Shown here piece by piece: positions 54,973 through 64,000 of a stretch of DNA of 64,000 bases (within the stretch, counting starts at the first letter, position 1; each line of letters starts with the position of its first letter). A program made the translations under genes and the position numbers. The notes beneath the pieces were generated by a model. That model worked only from the letters and a program-made list of their open reading frames with translations, searched no databases and was not told the DNA's origin. The stretch spans positions 1-64,000 of the forward strand of contig NZ_NHSQ01000068.1 in the NCBI RefSeq assembly GCF_016653465.1. Direction: 5' to 3'. The stretch is from Thiocystis minor (lineage in GTDB: Bacteria; Pseudomonadota; Gammaproteobacteria; Chromatiales; Chromatiaceae).

Positions 54973-56793
54973 ATGCGCCACGAACCTTCCGATTCCATCA
55001 ACCGGCCCGGTACCCGCAAACTGGGCTCCCTGATGCGCCTGATGCGCTTCACCCGGCCCTATGTCCGCCATCTCGCCGCCGCCGTGGTGGCGCTGCTGAT
55101 CGCCGCCGGCTCCGTGCTGGCCTTCGGTCAGGTGATCCGGGTGGTGGTGGATTCCGGGTTGGGCACCGGCTCGGCGGAGGCGCTGAACCGCTCGCTGCTT
55201 CTTTTTCTGGGCGTGGTGGTGCTGACGGCGGGCTCGGTGATGGCGCGCTCCTATCTACTCAACTGGATCGGCGAGCGGGTGGTCGCGGATATCCGCAAGG
55301 CGGTCTTCGATCGGGTTCTGGAACTGGACGTGGGCTTTTTCGAGGTCACCCGCGCGGGCGAGGTGATCTCGCGCCTGACCAGCGATACCGCGCTGCTGCA
55401 AGTGGTGGTGGGCTCGACGCTGGCGATGGCGTTGCGCACCTCGCTGCTGATGCTGGGCGGTCTGACGATGCTGGCGATCACCAGTCCATGGCTGACCGGG
55501 CTGGTGCTGATCGGTCTGCCGCTGGTCATCGGTCCGGCCTGGTTTCTGGGGCGGCGGGTGCGCAAGCTCTCGCGCTCCAGTCAGGATCGCATCGCCGATG
55601 TCGGGGCCTACGTGGACGAGGTTATTCACGGTATCCGCACCGTCCAGGCGTTCTGTCACGAACCGCTCGACCGCCGGCACTATGGCGATCAGGTCGAATC
55701 GGCCTTCAAGGTCGCCCTGAGCCGCTCCTGGACCAGCGCCGTGCTGTCGGGTACCGCCACGCTCTTGACCTTCGGCGCCATCGGCGTGGTGCTGTGGATC
55801 GGCGGGCATCAGGTGCTGGCCGGCACGCTGAGCGGCGGCGAACTTTCCGCTTTCCTCTTTTATGCCGTGGTGGTCGCCGGCTCGGTCGGTTCGTTGAGCG
55901 ATCTGATCGGGCAGTTGTTGCGCGGGGCCGGCGCCAGCGAGCGTCTGATGGAACTGCTGGAGATTCGCCCGGCGATCCTGCCGCCCGCGGAACCCGAGTC
56001 GCTGCCCCTGCCGCCGCGCGGACAGATCGAATTCCAGAATGTTCGCTTCGTCTATCCGGCGCGCCCCGAGACGCCGGCCCTGTCGGATCTGACCCTGACC
56101 GTCGAGCCGGGCGAACGGCTCGCGCTGGTCGGCCCCTCGGGCGCGGGCAAGACCACGCTCTTTCAACTGCTGCTGCGGTTCTATGACCCATCGGCGGGGG
56201 TCATTCGGTTCGATGGCGTCGACATCCGCCATCTGGACCCCAAGGATCTGCGCGGGCGCATTTCGCTGGTGCCGCAGGATCCCGTCATCTTCGGGGCCGA
56301 TGCCTGGGAGAACATCCGCTATGGCCTGGAATCGGCCAGCGATGCCGACGTGCGCCGGGCGGCCGAGGCCGCGCATGCGGTGGAGTTCCTGGATCGCCTG
56401 CCCAAGGGCTTCGATACCTATCTGGGCGAACGCGGGGTGCGGCTCTCGGGCGGCGAGCGTCAGCGCATCGCCATCGCGCGCACCATCCTGCGCAATCCCA
56501 CGCTGCTTTTGCTGGACGAGGCGACCAGCGCGCTCGACGCCGAGAGCGAGCGACTGGTTCAGGATGCGCTGGAGACCCTGATGCAGGGCCGCACCAGCAT
56601 CGTCATCGCCCATCGGCTGGCGACCGTGCGCAACGCTGATCGGATTTTGGTGCTCGACCAGGGACGGATCGTCGCCTCCGGCCGCCACGAGGAGCTCATG
56701 TCCCAGGGCGGACTCTACGCACGGCTCGCCTCGCTGCAGTTTCAGGAGCCCGAGGCGACCGTCAAACCGAGGCTGCGGGCGGCGGCGAATTAG
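54973..56793 (+). CDS. ABC exporter, MsbA-related
   Basis: 606 residues. A six-helix permease domain (about 30-320) is followed by an ATPase: Walker A ALVGPSGAGKTTLFQLLL, signature RLSGGERQRIAIARTI and Walker B LLLLDEATSALDAESERLV. It is a half-transporter of the MsbA/TIGR02204 type, probably a homodimer exporting lipid-like or hydrophobic compounds. The substrate is unknown. It is independent of its neighbours. Confidence 0.88.
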   Translation: MRHEPSDSINRPGTRKLGSLMRLMRFTRPYVRHLAAAVVALLIAAGSVLAFGQVIRVVVDSGLGTGSAEALNRSLLLFLGVVVLTAGSVMARSYLLNWIGERVVADIRKAVFDRVLELDVGFFEVTRAGEVISRLTSDTALLQVVVGSTLAMALRTSLLMLGGLTMLAITSPWLTGLVLIGLPLVIGPAWFLGRRVRKLSRSSQDRIADVGAYVDEVIHGIRTVQAFCHEPLDRRHYGDQVESAFKVALSRSWTSAVLSGTATLLTFGAIGVVLWIGGHQVLAGTLSGGELSAFLFYAVVVAGSVGSLSDLIGQLLRGAGASERLMELLEIRPAILPPAEPESLPLPPRGQIEFQNVRFVYPARPETPALSDLTLTVEPGERLALVGPSGAGKTTLFQLLLRFYDPSAGVIRFDGVDIRHLDPKDLRGRISLVPQDPVIFGADAWENIRYGLESASDADVRRAAEAAHAVEFLDRLPKGFDTYLGERGVRLSGGERQRIAIARTILRNPTLLLLDEATSALDAESERLVQDALETLMQGRTSIVIAHRLATVRNADRILVLDQGRIVASGRHEELMSQGGLYARLASLQFQEPEATVKPRLRAAAN

Positions 56794-56834
56794 AGTTCCT
56801 CGCCGTGGCTTGAGGCATTGAGGAGTTTGCGACT

Positions 56835-56934
56835 CCCTGGGAGCGCCGGCTTGCAGCCCGCCCGAACGCGCGCAACCCACTCCGTCCAGCGATAAGCCGA
56901 ACGCTCAAGGGCCGGCTGCAAACCGGCGCTCCCA
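56835..56934. repeat. REP-like inverted repeat
   Basis: CTGGGAGCGCCGGCTTGCAG at 56835-56854 is mirrored by CTGCAAACCGGCGCTCCCAG at 56915-56934. It lies between the ABC exporter and phoU, convergent genes, and could form a strong bidirectional hairpin. Confidence 0.75.
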
Positions 56935-56964
56935 GCCGGGTTCGAACCGGAGTCGGGCGATGCG

Positions 56965-57630
56965 TCAATTCAGCTCGGGCGTCTCGCCGGTGGCGATATA
57001 AACGATGCGTTCGGCGATATTGGTCGCCCGGTCGGCCACCCGCTCATAGTGGTGCGCGATCCATAAGAGTTCGATTCCGGCCATTGAGGTTTGCGGATTG
57101 CCGCAGATCCATCCCGCGATTTCCTGGATCGTTTCCTGCTCCTGGGCGTCGACCTCGTTCTCGCACGCCACGGCGACGCGGGCTAGCTCCGCGTCAGCAT
57201 TTTGCGCATAGGCATGCATGACATCGCTGAACATGGACATGGCCACCTCTCCCATGGCGGCAATGTGGATGAGCGGATCCTCCGGAAACGCTTGCCCCTC
57301 GGCCCGCAGGAGGATGCGTGCCACGTCGGCGGCGTGATCGGCGATCCGTTCGAGCTCGGCGATCATTTCCATCGACGCTCCGATCAGGCGCAGATCGCGG
57401 CCTGCGGGCTGATGCGCGGCCAGCACCACCAGCGCCTCCTGCTCCAGGGTACGGCGTTCGCGGTTGATGACTTCGTCGTCCCAGACGACTGCCTGTGCGA
57501 GCGCAAGATCCTGTCCGCGCAGTGCGTCGAGTGACGTCCGCAGGGCCGTCGAGACCAGATCGCCCATCGCCAGGATGCCCTGCTTGAGTATCTCGCGCTT
57601 TTTCTCGACCAACAGATGCATCTCGTTCAT
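56965..57630 (-). CDS. phoU: PhoU phosphate-signalling protein
   Basis: 221 residues, all alpha, in two three-helix bundles. Metal/charged helix motifs include ELERIADHAADVARI and HHYERVADRATNIAERIVYI. It links the Pst transporter to PhoR to repress the Pho regulon. No pst genes are adjacent. Confidence 0.9.
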   Translation of the reverse strand: MNEMHLLVEKKREILKQGILAMGDLVSTALRTSLDALRGQDLALAQAVVWDDEVINRERRTLEQEALVVLAAHQPAGRDLRLIGASMEMIAELERIADHAADVARILLRAEGQAFPEDPLIHIAAMGEVAMSMFSDVMHAYAQNADAELARVAVACENEVDAQEQETIQEIAGWICGNPQTSMAGIELLWIAHHYERVADRATNIAERIVYIATGETPELN

Positions 57631-57975
57631 GGCGTTTCGTCTCGTCGTGTGGGGCGTGAGGTTGACCGCGCCGTCGGGGGCAGTCTGTTGAGCCGCTCAC
57701 TTTACCGACTAGGTTTGACGATTTTGTGACAGCGGAATTTTGCTGATTTTGACGTAGGAGCCCGCTTGCGGGCGACGGGGGTTGACAGACCCAAGGCCTT
57801 TGGCAGGTCATGTCGCCCGCAAGCGGGCTCCTACGATGGCGGGTGACGCCAAAATGAGAACGGCTGCGGGTGCGGGGTGCGGGGTGCGTCTGCGGCAAGT
57901 TCCTGTGGCTCCTCGTGTCCTTCGCACCTTTGCGGTTCCAACGGCCCGATAAGGCGGTGGTTTGCCCGCATCGAT
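57631..57975. repeat. Intergenic region with REP-like inverted repeat
   Basis: GTAGGAGCCCGCTTGCGGGC at about 57754-57773 is mirrored by GCCCGCAAGCGGGCTCCTAC at about 57815-57834, a repeat type widespread in gammaproteobacteria (also Pseudomonas). No gene is supported in the rest of the region. Confidence 0.7.
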
Positions 57976-59877
57976 CTACCTGTCCGGCCTCCCTGGAGGC
58001 GGGGGCGATTCTTCCGGGAGCGTGAGGGCGGATCCGCGCGGATCGGGGTCGTGTCGAAAGACCAGCCCGGAACTGCTCGCCTTGGCCTGATGTTTCATCG
58101 CGGCGATGATTCGGCTCAGGCTGTCGACGCTGCCGAAGTCCTCGCCAGGCCGGATTTCGATCACGGCCGCGCTGCAGCGCATCAAGGGCATGTCGCGCTC
58201 CTCGCCGAAGCGGTCGCGGGCGCGCAGGTGTCCGCGGCGGCGATCTTCGGGGTCATAGAGGCTCTGCACATCGGCGCTGAATTTCCCAAGCAGATGCCGC
58301 AGTTGATCGATGACCTGGTTGCTTGGCGCGTTCTTGGTTCCGGCAAAGAAGTCGTCTCCGCCGATGTGCCCGATAAACCAGTCATCGGCGCCCAGGTGTT
58401 TCTGGAGTAGCTCCGCGAACATCAGGATGGCGCGGTCGCCCAGGCGAAAACCGTAGTGATCATTGAATGCCTTGAAGTTGTCGAAATCGAAATAGACCAG
58501 ATGCCAAGTGCTGTCGCGTTCGCCGAGGATGCGCGAAACGTATTCGTGGATAGGAATGTTGCCGGGGAGCTTGGACAGTGGATTCTGATCGCGCGCCGCG
58601 GCGAGATTCTTCTGCTCGATGAGTTGCAGCAGCGAGGTGGCCGAAATGAATCCCAGATAGCGGTCATCCTGCGTGACGATCAGGCCGGCCGGATTGATCG
58701 TGGCTGAAAATGCCTCCAACAGCCGCTCGGCGGAAGAATGGACATCGACGACCGGACAGGGCCGGGCAAAATCCCGCAACGCACGGCTGAATGCCGGGTT
58801 GACGATGAGTTCGCGTCCGTAGATGGAGTAGATGTACTCCTTGATGTCGACTTCGTGGATCAGACCCAGCGGGCGTTCGGCGTCGTCTAGCACGGGAATG
58901 ACCTGGTGGACCCGAGTCAGACGAAACGCCTCGAACATGACCTTGACGCTGGCGCTGACCGACAGCGGCGGGATGCGTTCCAAGCAGTCCTGGACCAAGG
59001 CCAGGTCGCCGTGCAACTCGCGGCGGTCGCCCTGATTGATCTCGACGACCTGATCGTAGCGAGGCAGAAGCGAGTCGATGTCCAGTTGCGGGTAGGCGAT
59101 CAGATACCCCTGGACCAGATCGCAGCCGGCGTCCTTGCACGCGAGGAATTCCGGTACGGTCTCGACGCCCTCGGCGATCACGCTGATTCCCATGACATGC
59201 GCGAGTTGGACCGTATTGGCGACGAACAGACCTTTGCGGTGATCGTCGGCGATGCCACTGATGAAAAAGCGGTCGATCTTGAGCAGATCGGGCGGATGCT
59301 CGTAGAGCAGGCGAAGACCCGAGTAGCCGCTGCCGAAGTCGTCGATGGCGAGATGAAAACGGCGACGGCGATAAGCCTCGATCAGCTCGGCGACTTGCGG
59401 CGAGGCGGTCAGGTTGGCATTTTCGGAAAGCTCCAGACAGATGGCCTCGGGATTCAGACCATGCCGTCGTAGCAGTTCACTGGTGATCTGCGGGCGATCC
59501 AGATCGAGGAGGCGCGGATCGAGATTGAAAAAGAGACGGGAACGTCCGGCGTTCGGCAGTTGCGCGAAGCACGTAATCGCCATGTCGCGCAGCAGGGTGT
59601 CCAGGTCGCAGGCGAAGCCGCAATCCCAGGCATAGGCGAGGAGGCCGAACACATCCTTGAAGCCGAGCGTGGCCACCCCTCGGAGTAGCGCCTCGTAACC
59701 ATAGACGCTTCCGGTATGAATATTGACGATGGGTTGCAGTGCGTAAGCAAGCGTTTCCCGTGCACGCGCGAAGAAGATTTGATGGTCGGCGGGAGAGGCG
59801 AGCGTCCGGTTCGCCGCGATTCCAGACGTCTCCCAAGCGTCGTTGCGGTTGACCGTCATGCGTGCGCTCGCGTCCAT
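57976..59877 (-). CDS. EAL-CBS-GGDEF cyclic-di-GMP signalling protein
   Basis: 633 residues, no transmembrane helix. The EAL phosphodiesterase domain (about 40-275) has its key motifs: YEALLRG, FFNLDPRLL, LELSE, AIDDFGSGYSG, LKIDRFF, AEGVET and QGYL. Two CBS repeats follow (about 300-425: VIPVLDDAERPLGLIHEVDI, GLIVTQDDRYLGFISATS). The GGDEF domain (about 450-590) has GGDDF at 506-510, where the canonical glutamate is Asp, so cyclase activity is doubtful. It is translated 9 nt after the chemoreceptor stop. Confidence 0.88.
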   Translation of the reverse strand: MDASARMTVNRNDAWETSGIAANRTLASPADHQIFFARARETLAYALQPIVNIHTGSVYGYEALLRGVATLGFKDVFGLLAYAWDCGFACDLDTLLRDMAITCFAQLPNAGRSRLFFNLDPRLLDLDRPQITSELLRRHGLNPEAICLELSENANLTASPQVAELIEAYRRRRFHLAIDDFGSGYSGLRLLYEHPPDLLKIDRFFISGIADDHRKGLFVANTVQLAHVMGISVIAEGVETVPEFLACKDAGCDLVQGYLIAYPQLDIDSLLPRYDQVVEINQGDRRELHGDLALVQDCLERIPPLSVSASVKVMFEAFRLTRVHQVIPVLDDAERPLGLIHEVDIKEYIYSIYGRELIVNPAFSRALRDFARPCPVVDVHSSAERLLEAFSATINPAGLIVTQDDRYLGFISATSLLQLIEQKNLAAARDQNPLSKLPGNIPIHEYVSRILGERDSTWHLVYFDFDNFKAFNDHYGFRLGDRAILMFAELLQKHLGADDWFIGHIGGDDFFAGTKNAPSNQVIDQLRHLLGKFSADVQSLYDPEDRRRGHLRARDRFGEERDMPLMRCSAAVIEIRPGEDFGSVDSLSRIIAAMKHQAKASSSGLVFRHDPDPRGSALTLPEESPPPPGRPDR

Positions 59878-59886
59878 GGGGCAGCC

Positions 59887-61755
59887 TCAATGGATCCGAA
59901 AGTAGGCGACACGTTCCCGGAGTGCGTCGGAGAGGGCGTTCAGGTGCGCGCTCTGGTCAAATCCAGTCTCGGCGGCATCGGCATGTTCCTGCGCCAGCAG
60001 GCTGATCTGGTTGATGGATCCCGCGATTTCCTCGGCCATCCGGCTCTGTTCCTCGGCGGCGCTGGCGATCTGGTGCGTCATATCGGTCAGGATGCTGACC
60101 GATTCGGAGAAGGCGTCGAGGTTTAGCACGGCCTGACCATAATGGTCCACGCTTTGCTTGGCCCGATCGCGGTTGGCATGGATCACGCCGACGGCCTCTT
60201 TCGAGCTTCTTTGCAGCGCGCCGATCATGGTTTCGATCTCTTGAATCGAATGATGGGTGCGGGTTGCCAGTTGGCGGACTTCGTCGGCGACGACGGCAAA
60301 ACCGCGGCCATGTTCGCCGGCCCGCGCCGCCTCGATGGAGGCGTTCAGGGCTAGCAGATTGGTCTGGCTGGCGATGTTGCGGATGACGTCCAGGACGTTG
60401 CCGACGGACTGGCTGCGGTCCGCCAGACCGAGCACCACGCTCGCGGCCTGATCGATCTCGACCGCCAGGACCCCAATGATTTCGCTGGTCTGTTCGAGGA
60501 TCTGGCGGCTGCATTCGATGCGCTGGCGCGCCTCGGCGGTGGCCCCGACGGCGCGCGTGGTGTGCGTGGCGACCTCCTGGGCGGAGTTGGCCATCTGGGT
60601 GACGGCGAGATCCACATTCCCGGTCTCGGCCTTCTGACGATCGAACTGAATCTTGCTGGTTGCGGCGAGCTGCGCCATGTTGCCGGCCGAGTGGTGGAGA
60701 TCCCCGCTGGCGGAGTGCAGATGACCGACGATGTCGCGAATGCGCTCGACCATGGTCTGCATGGCGTGCATCAATCGACCGACTTCGTCCCGGCGGTTGG
60801 TCGCGAACGAGACGCTCAGGTCGCCTTCGGCCAGCCGGGAGACCGTGGCGACCGCCCGATCGAGTGGCTTCAGCGCGTGGCGCATGTACCAGAACAGTCC
60901 GAGGGTGGCCAGCACCAGGAGCAGGGCCACGCTGGAGTAGGCGATCCATTCGAAGCGGCGCTGCGCGGCATGGATGGCACTCTCGTCGGCAATGCTGAAC
61001 AGATGGGCGAGCGGTTGCCCGTCGATCCCCTGAAGGGGCAGGATGGCAACGGAATAGGTCGCCTCACCGAGGTTTTTCGTTTTCAGGACACGTTCGCCCA
61101 GAGGCGGCGGCGCGAACCCGAGTTGCTCGAACAACTCCGGGCGCGTCCCCGCGAATAACCGACCATCGGCCCCGACCAGGTAAACCTCGGAGCCGTCGAT
61201 CGTCTTGAACCGCTCCAACGTTTCGGTCAGCGGTTTCTGAAAGACGACGGCGCCGATCGGCTGGTGTCGGATCGAGAGCGTGAAGGTCAGGAGGGCGACC
61301 GGTTCGCCGCTGGCGTTGCGACCGATGCTCCGAAGCGGTTTTTCGTTGCCGAAATGAACCCGTATCAGCGAGGCGACGTCTTGTGGCACCGGGTTCCCGT
61401 CGGCACAGCAGAGCGGATTTTGCGCGGCGTCGAACAGATAAAGCTGATCGAAATAACCTTGATCGCCAATCAGATTGGTGAGCGAGCCGACCGCCTGCCG
61501 CAACTCGGTGACGTCGCCTTTCTTCAACGCCTGCCGGAGCGCGAAATCCGCCTCGAAGTCCGCGATCCCGGTTTCCATGCGTTCGTAGAGTCGTTCGGTG
61601 ACCTGGCTCCAGAGCAGGTTCTTACTGGTGGTCACCTCGTGCGCCAGACGTTCGTGCAAACGTGTCTGACCAAACTGGGCCACGACGATGAGCGTGGCGG
61701 CAACGACCAACGTGACTGAAATGGCGACCAGGGTAACGCTTTTACGGATACTCAT
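59887..61755 (-). CDS. Methyl-accepting chemotaxis protein
   Basis: 622 residues from the ATG at 61755 ([20 protein letters not shown]). TM1 is at about 8-28, then a periplasmic sensor with a Cache-like pattern ([23 protein letters not shown]), TM2 at about 270-290 ([19 protein letters not shown]), HAMP, and a signalling domain with [20 protein letters not shown] and [15 protein letters not shown]. The ligand is unknown. It is co-transcribed with the EAL-CBS-GGDEF gene, linking the sensor to cyclic-di-GMP turnover. Confidence 0.92.
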   Translation of the reverse strand: MSIRKSVTLVAISVTLVVAATLIVVAQFGQTRLHERLAHEVTTSKNLLWSQVTERLYERMETGIADFEADFALRQALKKGDVTELRQAVGSLTNLIGDQGYFDQLYLFDAAQNPLCCADGNPVPQDVASLIRVHFGNEKPLRSIGRNASGEPVALLTFTLSIRHQPIGAVVFQKPLTETLERFKTIDGSEVYLVGADGRLFAGTRPELFEQLGFAPPPLGERVLKTKNLGEATYSVAILPLQGIDGQPLAHLFSIADESAIHAAQRRFEWIAYSSVALLLVLATLGLFWYMRHALKPLDRAVATVSRLAEGDLSVSFATNRRDEVGRLMHAMQTMVERIRDIVGHLHSASGDLHHSAGNMAQLAATSKIQFDRQKAETGNVDLAVTQMANSAQEVATHTTRAVGATAEARQRIECSRQILEQTSEIIGVLAVEIDQAASVVLGLADRSQSVGNVLDVIRNIASQTNLLALNASIEAARAGEHGRGFAVVADEVRQLATRTHHSIQEIETMIGALQRSSKEAVGVIHANRDRAKQSVDHYGQAVLNLDAFSESVSILTDMTHQIASAAEEQSRMAEEIAGSINQISLLAQEHADAAETGFDQSAHLNALSDALRERVAYFRIH

Positions 61756-61838
61756 AACCTGTTCTAGCCCGTGAAATGTCTCTTTAGCGATGAAAGAGGC
61801 GTACCAAGTCCGGAGTAAAGCAGACAAGGGTTACCGCT

Positions 61839-62549
61839 TTATGAAAGCAGCCGGGTTTTGCAGCAGGTGTGTTCAAGGTCCAGTGCGTGGAGGATGCGCT
61901 GACACAATTCCTCGGGCGTGCGCGAGATCAGCTCTTCCGGAATACCTGCCTTATCGGTGAGATGCCGATGATTCTCGAAGCCGTAGGACACCATGAAGGG
62001 GTGCATTCCGGAACCGACGGCGGCGCGGAAGTCCTTCCGTTCGTCGCCGCAGGCATAGGTTCTGGCGGGATTGATGCGGAACTGCTCGCGGACGGTGCGG
62101 AAATGCGCGGTTTTCTCCTGGGACAGCGGGACATGGACGAGAAAGTCCAGTGCGTTCGTCTCGATGCCGTGGCGCCCGAACAGACAGCGCAACGTTTCCT
62201 CGGGGCGATCGGTGATGTTGCGGGTGATGACGCCCACCTTGACCAGGGGCGACGCGATGAGACGCTGCATCAAGGCGGCGATGCCTGGAAACAGCCGGGC
62301 CTCCTCCCGATAGATCTCGGTCAGCGTGGCGATGAGCGAGCCACGCTTACGTTTGCCGATCTGTCGGCTCAGGTTTTTGGGGAATACCTTGACGCCGCCA
62401 AGATATTTGAAGAGATGCCGGCGTTTTTGAAAGGTTTCCAGATCGCCAAGGTCCATCCCGAGTCGGGCGAAGGTCTCCGCGATGGCGTCGAAGGCGTCGA
62501 TGGTGGTGCCATCGGCATCCAGAATGATCAGTTGTTCGTGGCTATACAT
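61839..62549 (-). CDS. HAD-family hydrolase
   Basis: 236 residues. Motif I is LIILDADGTTIDAFDAI (DxD with nucleophile Asp). A cap domain follows. Motif II is VGVITRN. Motif III/IV is YACGDERKDFRAAVGSGMHP. It is a phosphatase or phosphonatase type of unknown substrate. It lies 23 bp after the exported protein gene and 83 bp before the chemoreceptor, in a common minus-strand run. Confidence 0.82.
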   Translation of the reverse strand: MYSHEQLIILDADGTTIDAFDAIAETFARLGMDLGDLETFQKRRHLFKYLGGVKVFPKNLSRQIGKRKRGSLIATLTEIYREEARLFPGIAALMQRLIASPLVKVGVITRNITDRPEETLRCLFGRHGIETNALDFLVHVPLSQEKTAHFRTVREQFRINPARTYACGDERKDFRAAVGSGMHPFMVSYGFENHRHLTDKAGIPEELISRTPEELCQRILHALDLEHTCCKTRLLS

Positions 62550-62572
62550 CGATCAAGACGGCATTGGGGCGG

Positions 62573-62998
62573 TCAGGGTAAGGCGCGAATGGCATCGAGC
62601 GTCGCCTCGTAACGGGTTTTCCACTGTTCGGGCAGGGGCGATTCCTTGGCGCCCTGACAGCCGCCGACATCGCGCAGGGCGGTTGCAAAGTCCTGTTCGA
62701 GTCGTTGCTCGGCGTGCCGGTAACTGCGTTCGGGGAAGAGGTCGTCCTTGACCGTCAGAACGGTGATGCGCAGCTTGCCGACCAGCAATTTATTCAGATT
62801 CTCCGTTCGGCGCCCGGAGACATCGCCTCGGCAGCGGGCGTGGTACAGATCCACTACGGAGGCGGCCTCGACCGCCTCGACCAGACTCTGTCGGGTCGTC
62901 TCATCGTAAACGTCCGCCGCGCGCGCCGAACCGACGCCGAAGCCCCCGAGGATCAGGCCGGCCAGCAGGGCGGATCGGAGTTGCCAGTCGCCGGTCAT
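62573..62998 (-). CDS. Exported protein, unknown function
   Basis: 141 residues from the ATG at 62998; the signal peptide reads SALLAGLILGGFGVGSARA. The mature part has two cysteines (HARCRGDVSGRRTENLNKLL and RDVGGCQGAK) and helical charged segments (DDLFPERSYRHAEQRLEQDF). No family was recognised. It is co-oriented between an SDR and the HAD gene, 80 bp after the SDR stop. Confidence 0.6.
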   Translation of the reverse strand: MTGDWQLRSALLAGLILGGFGVGSARAADVYDETTRQSLVEAVEAASVVDLYHARCRGDVSGRRTENLNKLLVGKLRITVLTVKDDLFPERSYRHAEQRLEQDFATALRDVGGCQGAKESPLPEQWKTRYEATLDAIRALP

Positions 62999-63078
62999 CG
63001 AGAACGAACGCGGTGGGTTGCGTCTGTCGGCATGCCCCGGCGGTCGATGGGTTTCCGAGGTGTGTTTCACGATAACGA

Positions 63079-63792
63079 TCAACTCCGTCCGTACACTGGA
63101 ATGGCCGCGCCCGTGATGGCGCGGGATGCATCCGAGGCGAGGAAAAGGATCGCCTCGGCGAGCGCGTCGAGCGAGACCCAGGCGGAAAAGTCCTGATCGG
63201 GCATGGCTGCGCGGTTCTCGGACGTGTCGAGCGTGCCGGGCAGGAGACAGTTCACGTTGATTCCCTGATGCTTGAGTTCATCGGCCAGGCTTTCGGTCAG
63301 AGCGATGACCGCCGCCTTGGAGGCGCAGTACGGGGCCATGTGTCCGCTGCCCCTGGTGGCGGCGCGGGCGGAGATGTTGATGATCCGCCCGCCGCCGGCG
63401 TCCAGGAGCCGGGGGATCGTGGCACGGGCGCAATTGAACACCGTCCGGGCGTTCAGGTCCATCATGAAATCCCAATCCGCGTCGCTGGTTTCATGGACGG
63501 GCGGCCCCATGGTGAAGCCGCCGGCGAGGTTGGCGACCACCTGCAACTGCCCGAAACGCGCGATCACCTGGTCGACCATCGCCGAAACCGCCGAGGGTTG
63601 CAAGAGATCCGCGGCGAAGATATCTGTTTCGGGATCGGGTCCGAGTGCCTGTTGCGCGTCGGCGAGGGTTCGCGGATCCCGACCGACCAGTGCCAGTCTG
63701 GCACCCTGAGCCGCGAACGCGCGGGCGGTCGCCCGCCCGAGGTTCCCCGCGGCGCCCGTAATGAGGACGGTCTTGCCCTTGAAATGCTGCAC
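63079..63792 (-). CDS. Short-chain dehydrogenase/reductase
   Basis: 237 residues. The nucleotide site is VLITGAAGNLGRATARAFAA. NLAGGFTMGPPVHE replaces the usual NNAG. The catalytic set is ISARAATRG plus YCASKAAVIALTE (YxxxK). C-terminal IPVYGRS is typical of SDR family ends. The substrate is unknown. It is the first gene of the minus-strand run extending to 57976. Confidence 0.85.
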   Translation of the reverse strand: MQHFKGKTVLITGAAGNLGRATARAFAAQGARLALVGRDPRTLADAQQALGPDPETDIFAADLLQPSAVSAMVDQVIARFGQLQVVANLAGGFTMGPPVHETSDADWDFMMDLNARTVFNCARATIPRLLDAGGGRIINISARAATRGSGHMAPYCASKAAVIALTESLADELKHQGINVNCLLPGTLDTSENRAAMPDQDFSAWVSLDALAEAILFLASDASRAITGAAIPVYGRS

Positions 63793-63882
63793 GGTGTGGT
63801 CTCCTGAAGCGAAGGTCTGTGGCGATCTACCTAGGGAGGTTTATTAAGCTAAACAAGCTCATTAGCGAATACCTTTGGCGCC

Positions 63883-64000
63883 ATTGTCGTAATCGTTGTC
63901 GTAATCGATGTCGATGTCGATGTCGATGTCGATCATAGCGGTCAGGATTCTTCCGCACCGCATGGTTTCGATATCCGAGCTTTGTCCGCTTTCCAATGCC
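63883..64000. repeat. Hexanucleotide hairpin element G, cut by the window edge
   Basis: In reverse orientation: core at about 63940-64000 (reverse complement matches 51171-51240 closely), then GACATC units, then TCGATTACGACAACG and a further degenerate unit to 63883. The left half of the element lies beyond the window. It is upstream of the SDR gene, where that gene's promoter would be expected. Confidence 0.8.

Overview
The window looks like a chromosomal segment of a photosynthetic purple sulfur bacterium (Gammaproteobacteria, Chromatiaceae; something near Thiocystis, Thiocapsa or Allochromatium). The reasons are magnesium chelatase genes bchI and bchD beside a BciB-type divinyl reductase, nifU/nifS/nifZ-like genes with a NifA/sigma-54 control region, a class III (anaerobic) ribonucleotide reductase, gammaproteobacterial gene orders (miaB-phoH-ybeY-corC, grxD/rnt, fmdB-aspS-nudB), high GC, and a large load of dispersed repeats. 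The genus is an inference.

Layout. 1-2690 is an accessory zone: a group II intron that has lost nearly all of its reverse transcriptase, gene remnants, one small orphan gene and nested repeats. 2690-6097 is a minus-strand operon of a sodium:solute symporter, a 56-residue single-helix protein and an outer-membrane porin. 6200-8200 holds two hotdog thioesterases, a cysteine-rich exported protein and a membrane protein. 8444-13981 is a giant alpha-2-macroglobulin. 14145-17804 carries an SH3-domain membrane protein, argF, argD and sodB. 18096-23712 carries an N-acetylglutaminylglutamine-type amidotransferase, grxD, rnt, a TraB/GumN protein, mlaA and rlpA.

23794-28057 is the anaerobic ribonucleotide reductase locus. 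nrdD contains an intein, its glycyl-radical domain sits behind an in-frame stop codon as a separate small ORF, nrdG is next to it, and two NrdR boxes 32 bp apart lie upstream. 28724-33384 is miaB-phoH-ybeY-corC and rlmJ. 33694-38296 is the bacteriochlorophyll locus (bciB divergent from bchID). 38300-40960 is AT-richer with orphan exported proteins and a broken DUF4160 gene. 40969-43604 is an arsenic operon (arsR, arsC, ACR3) next to a permease pseudogene and tRNA-Arg(CCG). 43714-46642 holds rep, a DUF2782 protein and a PilZ protein.

47022-49916 is the nif segment, nifU-nifS divergent from a nifZ-like gene. 50087-57630 holds an SDR, fmdB-aspS-nudB, a DUF971-MoaD fusion, an ABC exporter and phoU. 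57976-63792 is one minus-strand run: SDR, exported protein, HAD hydrolase, chemoreceptor and an EAL-CBS-GGDEF protein.

The most unusual overall signal is a family of at least seven intergenic elements. Each has a (CGTTGT)n array facing a (ACAACG)n array, most right arms begin CGATTACGACAAC, and three copies share a conserved core of about 50-70 bp. One copy sits between nifU and nifS. Two further repeat families are heptamer arrays (CAACTGM) and a pair of roughly 87-bp MITE-like elements with TTAAACCGCG ends.
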